Source of the DNA: Phorcus lineatus
Lineage: Eukaryota > Mollusca > Gastropoda > Trochida > Trochidae
Direction: 5' to 3'
DNA: 64,000 nucleotides
Assembly (NCBI GenBank): GCA_921293015.1
Contig: OV121095.1
Location: forward strand, 33,453,484 to 33,517,483
Both the position numbers and the translations under genes were made by a program. Shown here one piece after another: positions 54,818 through 64,000 of this stretch (positions within the stretch are counted from its first letter, which is position 1; each line of letters begins with the position of its first letter). The notes below the pieces were generated by a model, which was given only the letters and a program-made list of their open reading frames with translations, was not told the origin of the DNA and did not search any database.

Positions 54818-56190
54818 CCACCCGAGTGGGACTTAGCTGTCGTGCTCAGCCACCTTCGCTACGATAGGTATGAACCGCTCTCCGACGTTCCCCTCCTCCC
54901 TCTCACCATCAAGGTCATTTTTCTGGTGGCCATGGCCTCCACAACTCGGGTTTCAGAAATCCATGCGTTGCAGGCGGACCTTCTACGTTTTGAGGTCAGG
55001 GAGGGGGGGCCAGCCTTACTTGGTTTAGCGCCCGACTTCGTCTGCAAAAACCAAGCGTTCTCTATTCCGGCACTGGGATCTGAATCGGGAGAGATAGATC
55101 TCTCTCTCTCTGTCCGGATAGAGCGTTGAGGGTTTACGTGCAGCGTACACGCAGGCTGAGGGATGGCAGGCGTCGTCTGTTCTTGCCTCATTCGCCGAGG
55201 AGCACGAAAGAGCTGGACAAGCGAGCGTTGGGTGTATACCTTAGGTCAGCAGTCATTGACGCGTACAAGGCCTCTGACCTGCCAACCCCGTCGCGTTCCA
55301 ACCCGCATGAGATCCGAGCAGTCTCAGCCACGATGGCTTACCACTGTAACATCGCGGTCTCGGACGTCATTGCGGGGTGTTTTTGACGTTCTTCGGAGGT
55401 CTTCGCCAATCATTACCTACGAGATCTCTCCACATCAGATCTCGAAGGCATCTCTAGGCTGGGTCGGCAGGTTTTCGCTCAATCGAAGGTGGTCCTCCCG
55501 ACCAGACCGAGAAGGGGACAGTCCTCTTAGAAGGAGGGTCTCGTGTGTCTTTCGATGCTCCTTGCAAAACTTCGGTTCGCATCGTTTGTTCTTTGTCGGT
55601 TGTTCCTATTTACACTTCCCCCAATAGGGTTCGGGGACAGTGTTAACCAGGAGTTGAGTAGCTGGGTCTCTTCGATCCGCTTAGCGGTAGAGATAGTGTC
55701 TCCCGGGCTGTACCATGTCCTCACCACAGGATGGAGGACTCGTAGGTTAGCTTACACTCAGGGCTTGTCGCTGATCTCGTCTCTCCCAAATATATATCTA
55801 CTGACCCACCTCCGTGCAGTGGGATTCTAGGCATAGTAGGTCTAGTCAACAGATATGTATTCAAATAATAGTACGTACGTTTTTGATTAAACGTAATTAT
55901 TTATACTTACCTGTTGACTAGACCTACGCACTAATCCCGCCCATCCTCCCGCTTGGTCTGTCTTGCCTTTTATGGGCCTGTTCGGAGAGTGGAAGCTTCT
56001 GGGATTGACGTCACGAGACCACTGACTTACCGCCCTTGGAGGGGGATTTTACGCATCCCTTACTCCACTGTTTGAAGTTTCGTCTGTGGTAATAAGGTTG
56101 AAATAAAGCATGCCTAGAGGAGGCAGGCATAGTAGGTCTAGTCAACAGGTAAGTATGAATAATTACGTTTAATCAAAAACGTACTATTAT
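54818..56190 (+). mobile_element. 3' tail of a DIRS/Ngaro-type retrotransposon
   Basis: A 5'-truncated tyrosine recombinase gene is followed by terminal repeats. GGCATAGTAGGTCTAGTCAA occurs directly at 55830 and 56127. An inverted pair of about 60 bp (55865-55926 and 56132-56190) contains TTTTGATTAAACGTAATTAT. The combination of tyrosine recombinase and split or inverted repeats is diagnostic of this order, which integrates circular DNA by recombination and does not use a DDE integrase. AATAAA is at about 56102. It is absent from the other J copies. Confidence 0.75.
54838..55480 (+). pseudogene. DIRS-type tyrosine recombinase, C-terminal domain (broken)
   Basis: The first frame has LTIKVIFLVAMASTTRVSEI, whose TRVSE holds the first catalytic Arg, followed by FVCKNQAF. 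A frameshift in the CT-rich run near 55100 moves to a second frame with RVYVQRTRRLRDGRRRLFLP and HEIRAVSATMAYH (HxxR). A TGA near 55383 replaces the usual Trp after AGCF. The nucleophile block FANHYLRD follows at about 55405. Codon composition is GC-rich, unlike its surroundings. Confidence 0.75.
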
Positions 56191-57480
56191 AACTGCTGTA
56201 ACCAATATTTTTATCAAGTAAGCAACATATTGATTCCATAATCAAAACTGTTATATAAAAGAGATATTATGAAGTTTCATTTGAGGTTGAAAGATAATCT
56301 CCCTGCTTTTCTGCTATTTGAATGAAAGTTGGAAACATCCACTTTTACACAGCTAAAATTTAAGTTGACGTGACATTGTATACAGATATGAATACCTGTT
56401 TTCATGATTTTTGCATAAAAGATCTACATCGATTAGTATACAGTTTATGTTTAAGTAAGCATTATAAAGCTTGAAATAAAGGAGAAAATATGAGTTTCAT
56501 GTTTCCTTACTTCTTGCATGTCAAATGGAGACTTGCTTACGGTAGCCGTTTATTTAAACATGAACAATACAGTTACATATTAAAAATACTTTTCATGACT
56601 ATGATATGTAATTTCAGTTTCTATTCTCAATCCTTTAAATGAACGAATTGTTCTGTAGGCTAACTTAAGATAAAACGCATAGAATTATAAAGCAGTTTTA
56701 ATCGACAAATATATTCAGGTTTGTCATCATGTCTAATTGTATACTTATTTTTTTTAATTAGTACTAGTATTTGCACAAATGTAACAACATGTGTCTAGCA
56801 GTTTGTAAACAATTAGGAATATTTAGATTGAAATAACAAACATTAAATTGTTTTTCAACTTTGTTCCTAGACGAATAAATTAATCAACATTTCGGAGAAG
56901 GAAACGCTTCTTTGATAGTTATAGATATGGACAAAATTTGAACCCAAGCGTCCGTAAAATATCCCATTTTCGCTGGGAAAACTCGTTTTGTCTAGAAACG
57001 CTCATTTTCGATTAAAGGCTTTGATTTAGATTAGATTGATAGAATATTTCATAGAATCCTTCAATACAAAACGAAAGTCGTTTATGATAGACAGATCAAA
57101 TAATTAATTGGCTTTGGGAATTCAAAATATAAAAAGGTATATAAAAAATCAAGTATGAAACAATATCAAGCATGTACTGAAAGTACCGGATTTTTTTGCC
57201 ATTCTTAGTTTCTGTCTATACAACGGCGACCAGCGATTAACTTGGGGACCTGGTGGGAAGCGCATAAGTTACAGACATACACCACCATCGATGCCATTAC
57301 AAAAAGTATATAAAACTGATAGTTCGCAGAGAACGTGGCTAACGACAACGATGCGGTCGTAAAATATCATTTCAAGCGTATTTACACACTCAACTCTATA
57401 TATAATACAATTATCAAAATTAGTCAACCTTTTGCTCCTGGACGGTTGAAAAATAACTAAAAATGTCGTCGGCGATTTCT
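56191..57480. other. Unique AT-rich stretch, no gene seen
   Basis: No repeat partner in the window and no open frame with a recognisable domain. A short GC-richer spot at about 57225-57300 has no identified function. Confidence 0.5.
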
Positions 57481-57489
57481 ACGAACAGA

Positions 57490-57960
57490 ACATATTTCTT
57501 TTCTCAATAGAAATTCGGACAAAATGTTTTTCACCTTTTTCTTTTAAAGGTCTCTCATTGTTATTAGTGTTCTATATACACTCGTTTAACTATAACTATC
57601 CTGAAGAGCAAGACTGAAAGAACCAAAGAATGTAAAGTGATTTGATAATAGACACTTAATTATCAATGAAGTTATTTCACTCGTTCTCTTCTACATAGGC
57701 TTTTTAAATTAGTGTTTTGGAAGATTACCTACTTCGGGAAGAGATGGTTTTTATTGGTGTTAAGAAAGAAAAAAGAAACGATGAGGCTACGTTACGAGTC
57801 TTGGTTCGTGCAGAATATCTGTTATGACCATATTGAATGAATATACTTATTATACTTATTTATATGTCTTAAAAAACGATACGACTCCCAAAAAAATATT
57901 ACTTGTTTTAATGATACATAACATAACATAACATAATATACAATATAATACAACAAAACA
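57490..57960. repeat. Third copy of the CH-exon downstream flank
   Basis: Matches 13290-13700 of copy A and 38790-39190 of copy B, giving an additional empty site (about 57945) for the CACTA-like insertion. With 53282-54817 it shows that this J copy once spanned the CH-exon position, now replaced by the DIRS-type tail and unique sequence. Confidence 0.75.
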
Positions 57961-58102
57961 CAACACCGAATATAATATAATATAATATAATATAATATGA
58001 TATAATATAACATAACATAACATAACATAACATAACATAACATAACATAACATAATATAATATAATATAATATAATATAATATAATATAATATAATATAA
58101 TA
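57917..58102. repeat. Pentanucleotide microsatellite (CATAA/TATAA)n
   Basis: About 185 bp of CATAA and TATAA units with an imperfect break at about 57955-57970. Minus-strand frames through it (Tyr/Met/Leu-rich) are artefacts of the repeat. Confidence 0.9.
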
Positions 58103-58109
58103 ATTGGAG

Positions 58110-58970
58110 GTGAGATGAGATGATTTGGGTTTCAACGCCGCTTTCGAGATTATTTCACTTTTATCAGGGCTGCTAAAATTATAAAATGTTTACCTTTATT
58201 ACAAAAAGGAGAAAGAAAATGATCCAATTTTCTAAACATTAAAAAGTCTATTGGTGTGGTTTTTTTCTTTTTTAAACAAACACATTTCTGGTGTAAATAC
58301 CAACAACGATAATAACTGTGGGATGTAAGTTATGTCTTTCAAACGTTTCTGTCTTCCAAACAGACGCACCTTTGCCATATATCAACAAATAAAAAAATAT
58401 GGAACTTTGACACATCAATTAATCATATTCCCGATCCGTTTACCGATTAGATGGCAGTTTAAACACTTTAAACGCATATTTTTAAAATCAATTGAAGGGC
58501 ATTTAGGTGTATTTGATATCAACAGTTTATATGAGGTTGTCAGGTCGATTTTATGTGGACAATATATATATGGGGCTGTGATTTCAAACATCCTCATACA
58601 TAGGAATAACTAAACAATCATACAAATAACAGTAATTGTTTCTGTAAACCAAAAATAAACATTTCTGCACAGGCTTGCCTGTTTCCTCACACTTTTTACT
58701 TATCAACATGTATATTAAACTGCCATTAGTGGAAATGTATTAGGTTAAAAGCCTTAACGGACATCACAAATTTAACTGCAAATTAAAATGTAAACACTAT
58801 GAAAAAACATCAATCGTTGAACTTTTATATCACAATGTCATAGACAATAACCCATCCTTCATTGACATTCAAAGAATTTAATTTTATTCCTACAGGTTGC
58901 TTATTTCCTTCCTACAAATTTCTTTTCTCTATTTTGATACGTTGATGAAAGGTTATCTCAAAGCACTTGT
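58110..58970. other. AT-rich stretch, no supported gene
   Basis: A 93-codon + strand frame (58332-58613) and an overlapping minus frame exist. Neither has a recognisable domain, and the composition is that of the surroundings. Nothing else was seen. Confidence 0.45.
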
Positions 58971-58978
58971 TGTATTAG

Positions 58979-59146
58979 TAAGTAGTAAGAAAAACAGCAG
59001 CAGAAGTAGTAGCAGGAATTGTAGTAGCAACAGAATCAGAAGGAGGAGTAGTAGTAGTAGTAATAGTCGTAGCAGCAGCAGCACAAACAGTAGTAGTAGT
59101 AGTAGTAGTAGTGGCAGCAGCAGTGGTAGTAGTAGTAGTAGTAGTC

Positions 59147-59183
<37 letters not shown>

Positions 59184-59326
59184 CATCAGCAGTGGTAGTA
59201 GTAGTAGTAATAGTGGCATCAGCAGTGGTAGTAGCAGTAGAAGTAGAAGTAGAAGCAGCAGCAGAAGTAGTAGTAGTAGGCCTACTAATAGCAGTAGTGA
59301 TAGTAGTAGCAGTAGTAATTGTACGG
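58979..59326. repeat. Trinucleotide microsatellite (AGT/AGC/CAT mix)n
   Basis: About 340 bp of imperfect AGT and AGC triplets. Every frame is a homopolymer (Ser, Val or Leu), which explains the long apparent ORFs on both strands. Confidence 0.9.
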
Positions 59327-59728
59327 GATATCGACTCTTTAAACGGGATAAAATCAAAACATATTTGCTTGTCACTATGGCTGTTGATAGAAACTTCCTC
59401 GTTTAAAATACATGTAATGGTTAAGAAATATTCATCCTTATCAGTTTAACTGGGGTACTTTTCCTAGGGGTATTCTCCCAAAATTTTGGTAAAAACACGG
59501 CGTTACTCATTTATGGTGTTACACCCTAATTTCAGATCATGTTTGATAAGTCCCTCAGGGAAAAAGGGCATTTTTCTCTCTCACATAAACAGTCTGTCAC
59601 CCTGGCTGTCACAGGCTGTAGCGGCATGAGCTGGAGGTGATATTTACATCGCCGAGCACGAGATACTACTTGCTCAACAACTAGCTACAATGCCGTAGGC
59701 AAGACAAGGCGTCTGTTGACTGACAGAC

Positions 59729-60400
59729 AATTTGAAAAATGGACTTGAATTACATAGTTAAATGGCTCGATACTTATGTTTATGTGTGTGAATGATACGA
59801 TGTTATATCATATTTAGGATATTAGTAACACGGATAGATATCTTATTTACAGAAAACATCTCACATTTTTCCTACATTAATTTATTAGGGGATCTAATAT
59901 TTTTTTCAATAAATTCAACTATTTTATGAAGGGATCTATTAGTTTTAAAGTAAACCGAACTATTTCATGTTAATATTCTAACATTTAATGACAGTATATG
60001 ACAGTATGACATATAATTGTTAAGTGTATGAATAACCAAAGCAGATATACAATTTTTTATTTTAAAAATGCGTTTATTTATTTGAAAAATGGACTTGAAT
60101 TACATAGTTAAATGGTTCGATTCTTTATATTTACGTGTGTGAATTATACGATGTTTTTTTATTTATATATCATTTTTAGGATATAAGTAACACGGATAGT
60201 TATCCTATATACAGAACACATCTTACATTTTTCCTACATTAATTTATAAGGGGATTAAATATTTTGTTCAATCAATTCAACTATTAGATGAAGGGGTCTA
60301 TTAGTTTTGAAATAAACTTTACTATTTCATGTAAATGTTTTAACATTTAATGACATATATAATTGATAACTTAATGAATAACCAAAACAGATATACAATT
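59729..60400. repeat. Two-unit tandem duplication, about 340 bp each
   Basis: The units begin ATTTGAAAAATGGACTTGAA at about 59729 and 60079 and align through ACATTTAATGACA and AATAACCAAArCAGATATAC. They differ by scattered substitutions and small indels. Non-coding. Confidence 0.85.
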
Positions 60401-60570
60401 ATGGATAAAAAAAATATGTTTATTGATTAAAGATATGAAAATTGAATAAATACGTATATATATAACCGATATCATTATCGAGACATTATAATGAAGTATG
60501 TTCTCATTGCACAGATTTCATTCTCAGCGCTTTACAGCGTTATATCATTCAGTCAATACTGGCGCAAAGC

Positions 60571-60669
60571 AATCTCATTGAAATCAGATAGATACATGTC
60601 CCTCGTACCTCGCTGCAAGAAAAGCAGCGAGGTACGAGGGACATGTTTCGAGCTGATTTCAATGAGATT
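60571..60669. repeat. Composite long hairpin (17 + 23 bp arms, internal loop, 7-nt loop)
   Basis: The outer arm AATCTCATTGAAATCAG (60571-60587) pairs with 60653-60669. The inner 23-bp arm (60594-60616) pairs perfectly with 60624-60646. A symmetrical 6 + 6 nt internal loop (ATAGAT/TTCGAG) separates the two stems, and the terminal loop is AAGAAAA. It lies 45 bp before the start of repeat H. Confidence 0.9.
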
Positions 60670-60714
60670 GGGCAAAAAGAGGTTTAGTAGTAAAACTAGT
60701 AAATGTACTTCAAA

Positions 60715-63457
60715 TTAACACGAGAACGTAAAATACATCATCCTCGCAGCTTCAGACAATATGTTACGTAAAGGTTTGCAACAAGTCCGGATTGTAGACA
60801 CTTATAGGTACTTGTGTGCGTAACGTTAACCAATCTCTCTCTTGCGCACATTTTCACAAAAGCGAATAGTTAATCTCCAATAAGCTTCTCATGTTTGGAG
60901 GATTTTGTGGAATAATAGTATATCATATATCGTAATGATATATATCTCAATTGAACACTTCATTGCACAAATCAGCATAAACTTAGCGGGTTACATGATT
61001 GTGTCTCTTTGTAATGTGAGTATATGGCGTAATCTGGTTTCATAATAACGAAAGCTAAATCTGTACGAGAGTTCCATTAAAGAAACACTCCGTGAGTTGA
61101 TGAAGCAACGTCTGACAAACTTTATGAGTGATGTATTTGATTGAAAAATACTGACAGGTGCTGAAAAGTATTAATCTAAGACAAATAGATTCTATACAGT
61201 AACAAACTTCAAATCAAAAGACGTTTAAAAACGGGATATTGAACCGCTGTTTGTGCGTTAATTACTCAAATGTTTTTTTGGAACTTAACCAAAGGAGACA
61301 GGAAGACAAACTGGTGTTAATAAAGTTTGTTAGGCTTAATGACTAATATTCAGGTATATGGGACGTGTGATTTCGGCTTTTCGGCTTTCATTTATAACTA
61401 TAAGGTGTTTTGAATGAGGCATATTAAGATTTTAAAAAAGTGAAATTTGTTCAAGTTTATAAGCATAAATGATATATTGACACATACATGAGTCAAATAA
61501 AATATCACGAAAAGCACGAGTGTCTCGTAAATTTAAAGGGCGTTATGTAATGAATGTTAGTGACTAAATTATATAACGTTACATACATGAACTTTAGTTT
61601 ATTATATTACATAATGTCATCATTCTCGAGCAAGTGTTGATCTCAAAATCAAGAAATATGAAATAATATTCACTCTTAAATTATGAGAACGATGTTATTA
61701 TAATGTAAACAATATGCATGTTTTTAAAAGGACACTATACGCACTGCCACATACAATCACTTTATCTACCTGAGTAAAGAAGTATACAGAAGTCAGTAAC
61801 CTCATTAATAATATTTATGACAGCGTTTTATTTCTGACAGTTACCTCGTAAACTATGCAATACGACGAATGCAATGCAACAGTCTTCCTATAAGAGACAC
61901 TGCGCTGTTGAATTCACATATTCCATAATCCATAATGCCATTAGAAAGAGAAGAACTGACAGCTTTACAAAAGTATAAATCTTATTCGGTTCACTTAATC
62001 GACATAATAGAGGTTAAAAGTTACGACTTTTTAAAATAGAAAACGTACAATTTACCGCTCCTGGTGAGCGTTAATTACTCATATGTATTTTATAAAGCTA
62101 ATCTAAAGCAAAAAAAGATATATTATTATACATATTATTGGAGTCAATAGTTTTCGTTAGTTTGAATAACCAGCATTGTGTAAATGGGGCGTGTGTTTCA
62201 ACTACTGCACATATGCAAAGCTCTTATACCATTTTCATTGAAAACCATAAATTGTCATGTATAAGCCATTTTGGGATAAAAACGAGATATTGTTTCTCTC
62301 TTTAGGAATATAACCGAGTTTAATGTATCATGAAAATTTGCCACTATATAACGTCATCAAACTTATCTTTAGGAAGTGTTTTTATAACATTAGTCTTCAA
62401 ACTCGATTAATGAATAATTTATAAATTTCATTTTAGAATCCTTGCAATGATACATAAACGTAGAACAAAAGAAAAACATTTGTCTCACCTTTACTTGTGC
62501 TTAAACGTCAATAATATCCCTTTTTAAAGTTGTAGAATGATGTTTCTTTAATATAAACATTATCATTGCAATAACATAGACACGATTTATGCTTTGAGAA
62601 TAGGAATGATTATTTATAGCTATCTGACTACAGAACTACAGTCAATGACCCAATTATGATAGCATTGTATGCAGTTACGTCATAAAAAATGTAATAGGAC
62701 GTCTAATGTAGAATAACTTTCCTTGATAGAGTAACTACATTCTCCTAGGCGGTGTTTAATGTATTGTCACTTTGAACGCTTTGGAGGTGTTAAGATGTGA
62801 AAATGCAATTTTACCGTTTTATTCTTGACAAAATAATTTTAGATATTATGATTTTAACAATTTCAACCTTTTCATGTGGTCGTTAAGGAATCATATACTT
62901 TTTCATGATTCAAGATCTTTCATATTTCACTATGTAAGTATATATGTAGATATTTCTACTGAGTTTTCCCACGTACTAAAACATGCGAAAAGCGCTACCT
63001 ACATCATTACCCTGAAGGAGTTATAATTTCAAAGATGTTACTTAGCGCGACCATATAGTATTCAGTATAACAGTATATTTACCTCATTCTACAATAATTC
63101 AAGACAATCCCGTGTCTCATACTTTCCTTTAAAATTGGACATTTTGGATAACACGTCTCTTCAATGACAAAAGGTGTCTACGACGGAAACCTCAGTTATA
63201 TCGTATTAATGACAGCGCTGCATATATGATTGGCAGCAGTCATGTCCTATTAACGAATGCAAAAGGACGTCCTGTGTGTTTAAAGATGCTTAAAGAGCGA
63301 CTCCGTGAGTTGTTGATCCAGTCAAATATGCCAAACTTAATCAATGGTGTCATTTGATCGCGAAGTATCGACTGTTACCAAAAAGACACATTTTAAAGCT
63401 TGTTGGCTTTTTACAGTGACAATATGAAGGTAGAACGTCACAATTGTGATCGAAAAC
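60715..63457. repeat. Repeat H, second copy
   Basis: Aligned by eye with 6425-9196 over its full length with many small differences. No gene is conserved between the two copies. It continues into a J copy at 63458. Confidence 0.8.
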
Positions 63458-64000
63458 CGGACAGTGGCGCGCGTCAAATAGTCAAACGTAATTTTGGAGA
63501 TTTATCTTAAACAGATTGGAGGGCAATTAGGGGTTGATAGCGTTTGTTAGGTTATATAACTAGTATCCATGTATATTGGACGTGATATCTACACCTCTGT
63601 GCATTTATAAGGCTGTTTTTAGATTTTCATGGAAAACCAGTATTTGTCAGACACATGTCTTTTGGACATGAAAAGTTAAGATATTTAGATTTTATATCAC
63701 CACATATGACATTTAGGTTCGTATCAAAGGTAAATAATATGTTATGAAACTCACGGAGTGGCTCTTTGATAGTGTTAATAACTTAATAACGTTACGGTCT
63801 ATTCGTTTATCTCATAATTTCAGGTTACAACAAAATGTCTAACTAATTTAGAGACATGCATGTTTTATTTTCGTTGCCTTATTAAATTTGTTTCATTAAT
63901 AATTTTAGAGAAAATTCAGTCACTCTTAATGTCCTAAAAGGTGGCGTGTTGCATATGTAGTGACACGACTATATACTGTCCATAAAATGTGTACAGAGAA
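63458..64000. repeat. Repeat J, fourth copy, cut by the window end (empty for the non-LTR element)
   Basis: Starts CGGACAGTGGCGCGCG and passes AAATAAT (63732-63738) straight into ATGTTATGAAAC, showing the unoccupied target of the non-LTR insertion. It runs off the window end. Confidence 0.8.

Noticed and set aside
57822-58135. Overlapping Tyr/Met/Leu-rich minus-strand frames
   Set aside because: They come from the CATAA/TATAA pentanucleotide repeat.
58332-58613. 93-codon + strand frame
   Set aside because: No domain and no copy to test conservation; an opposite-strand frame of similar quality overlaps it.
58897-59406. Long Ser-rich (+), Val-rich (+) and Leu-rich (-) frames
   Set aside because: They are translations of the AGT/AGC trinucleotide microsatellite in different frames.
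1-64000. CRISPR arrays, rRNA, bacterial operons or phage modules
   Set aside because: No regularly spaced repeats, ribosomal RNA signatures or prokaryotic gene organisation were seen; splice sites and animal transposons dominate.

Overview
The window looks like intergenic and intronic DNA from an invertebrate animal, most likely a marine lophotrochozoan such as a mollusc. The evidence is AT-rich sequence, spliced genes with GT/AG introns and AATAAA sites, a filamin-type calponin-homology exon, and a metazoan mix of mobile elements: Polinton/Maverick, BEL/Pao, DIRS-type, Tc1-like, non-LTR, a tRNA-headed SINE and a CACTA-like element. No bacterial-style operon or RNA gene was seen. The taxon is inferred from family resemblance only.

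Layout. (1) 1-6424: the 3' part of a spliced Crypton-type tyrosine recombinase gene whose catalytic tyrosine codon reads as a stop, then a GC-rich hairpin, a probable core promoter with a first coding exon (3682-3811) and later exon candidates. (2) 6425-9196: repeat H, non-coding, which recurs at 60715-63457. (3) 9197-32126 (copy A) and 32127-53288 (copy B): a direct tandem duplication of about 22 kb. Each copy holds, in order, repeat J with a non-LTR remnant, a long palindrome, a calponin-homology exon, non-coding segment K, a decayed Polinton block on the minus strand, and a decayed BEL/Pao element inserted in the Polinton's terminal gene. (4) 53289-57960: a third, shorter J copy without the non-LTR insertion, cut by the tail of a DIRS-type element. 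(5) 57900-60714: microsatellites, a 340-bp tandem duplication and a composite hairpin. (6) 60715-64000: a second H copy running into a fourth J copy, again without the non-LTR insertion.

The Polinton block is the most interesting part. Reading the minus strand it carries a BIR (inhibitor-of-apoptosis-type) domain, a DDE integrase with chromodomain, a small membrane protein, a penton-like capsid protein, two unrecognised proteins, a Q/T/A-rich peptide frame, and an FtsK/HerA-type packaging ATPase flanked by zinc fingers. No polymerase B, protease or major capsid gene was found, and every recognisable gene is broken in at least one copy, often at different places in A and B. Old capture of an anti-apoptotic domain by a virus-like element is the main hypothesis.

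Because A and B are paralogous, many insertions can be compared with an empty site in the window. This gives exact ends and target duplications for a 6.66-kb CACTA-like element, a 180-bp solo LTR, a SINE and a Tc1-like element, and a relative order of events: the non-LTR and BEL insertions before the A/B duplication, the others after it.
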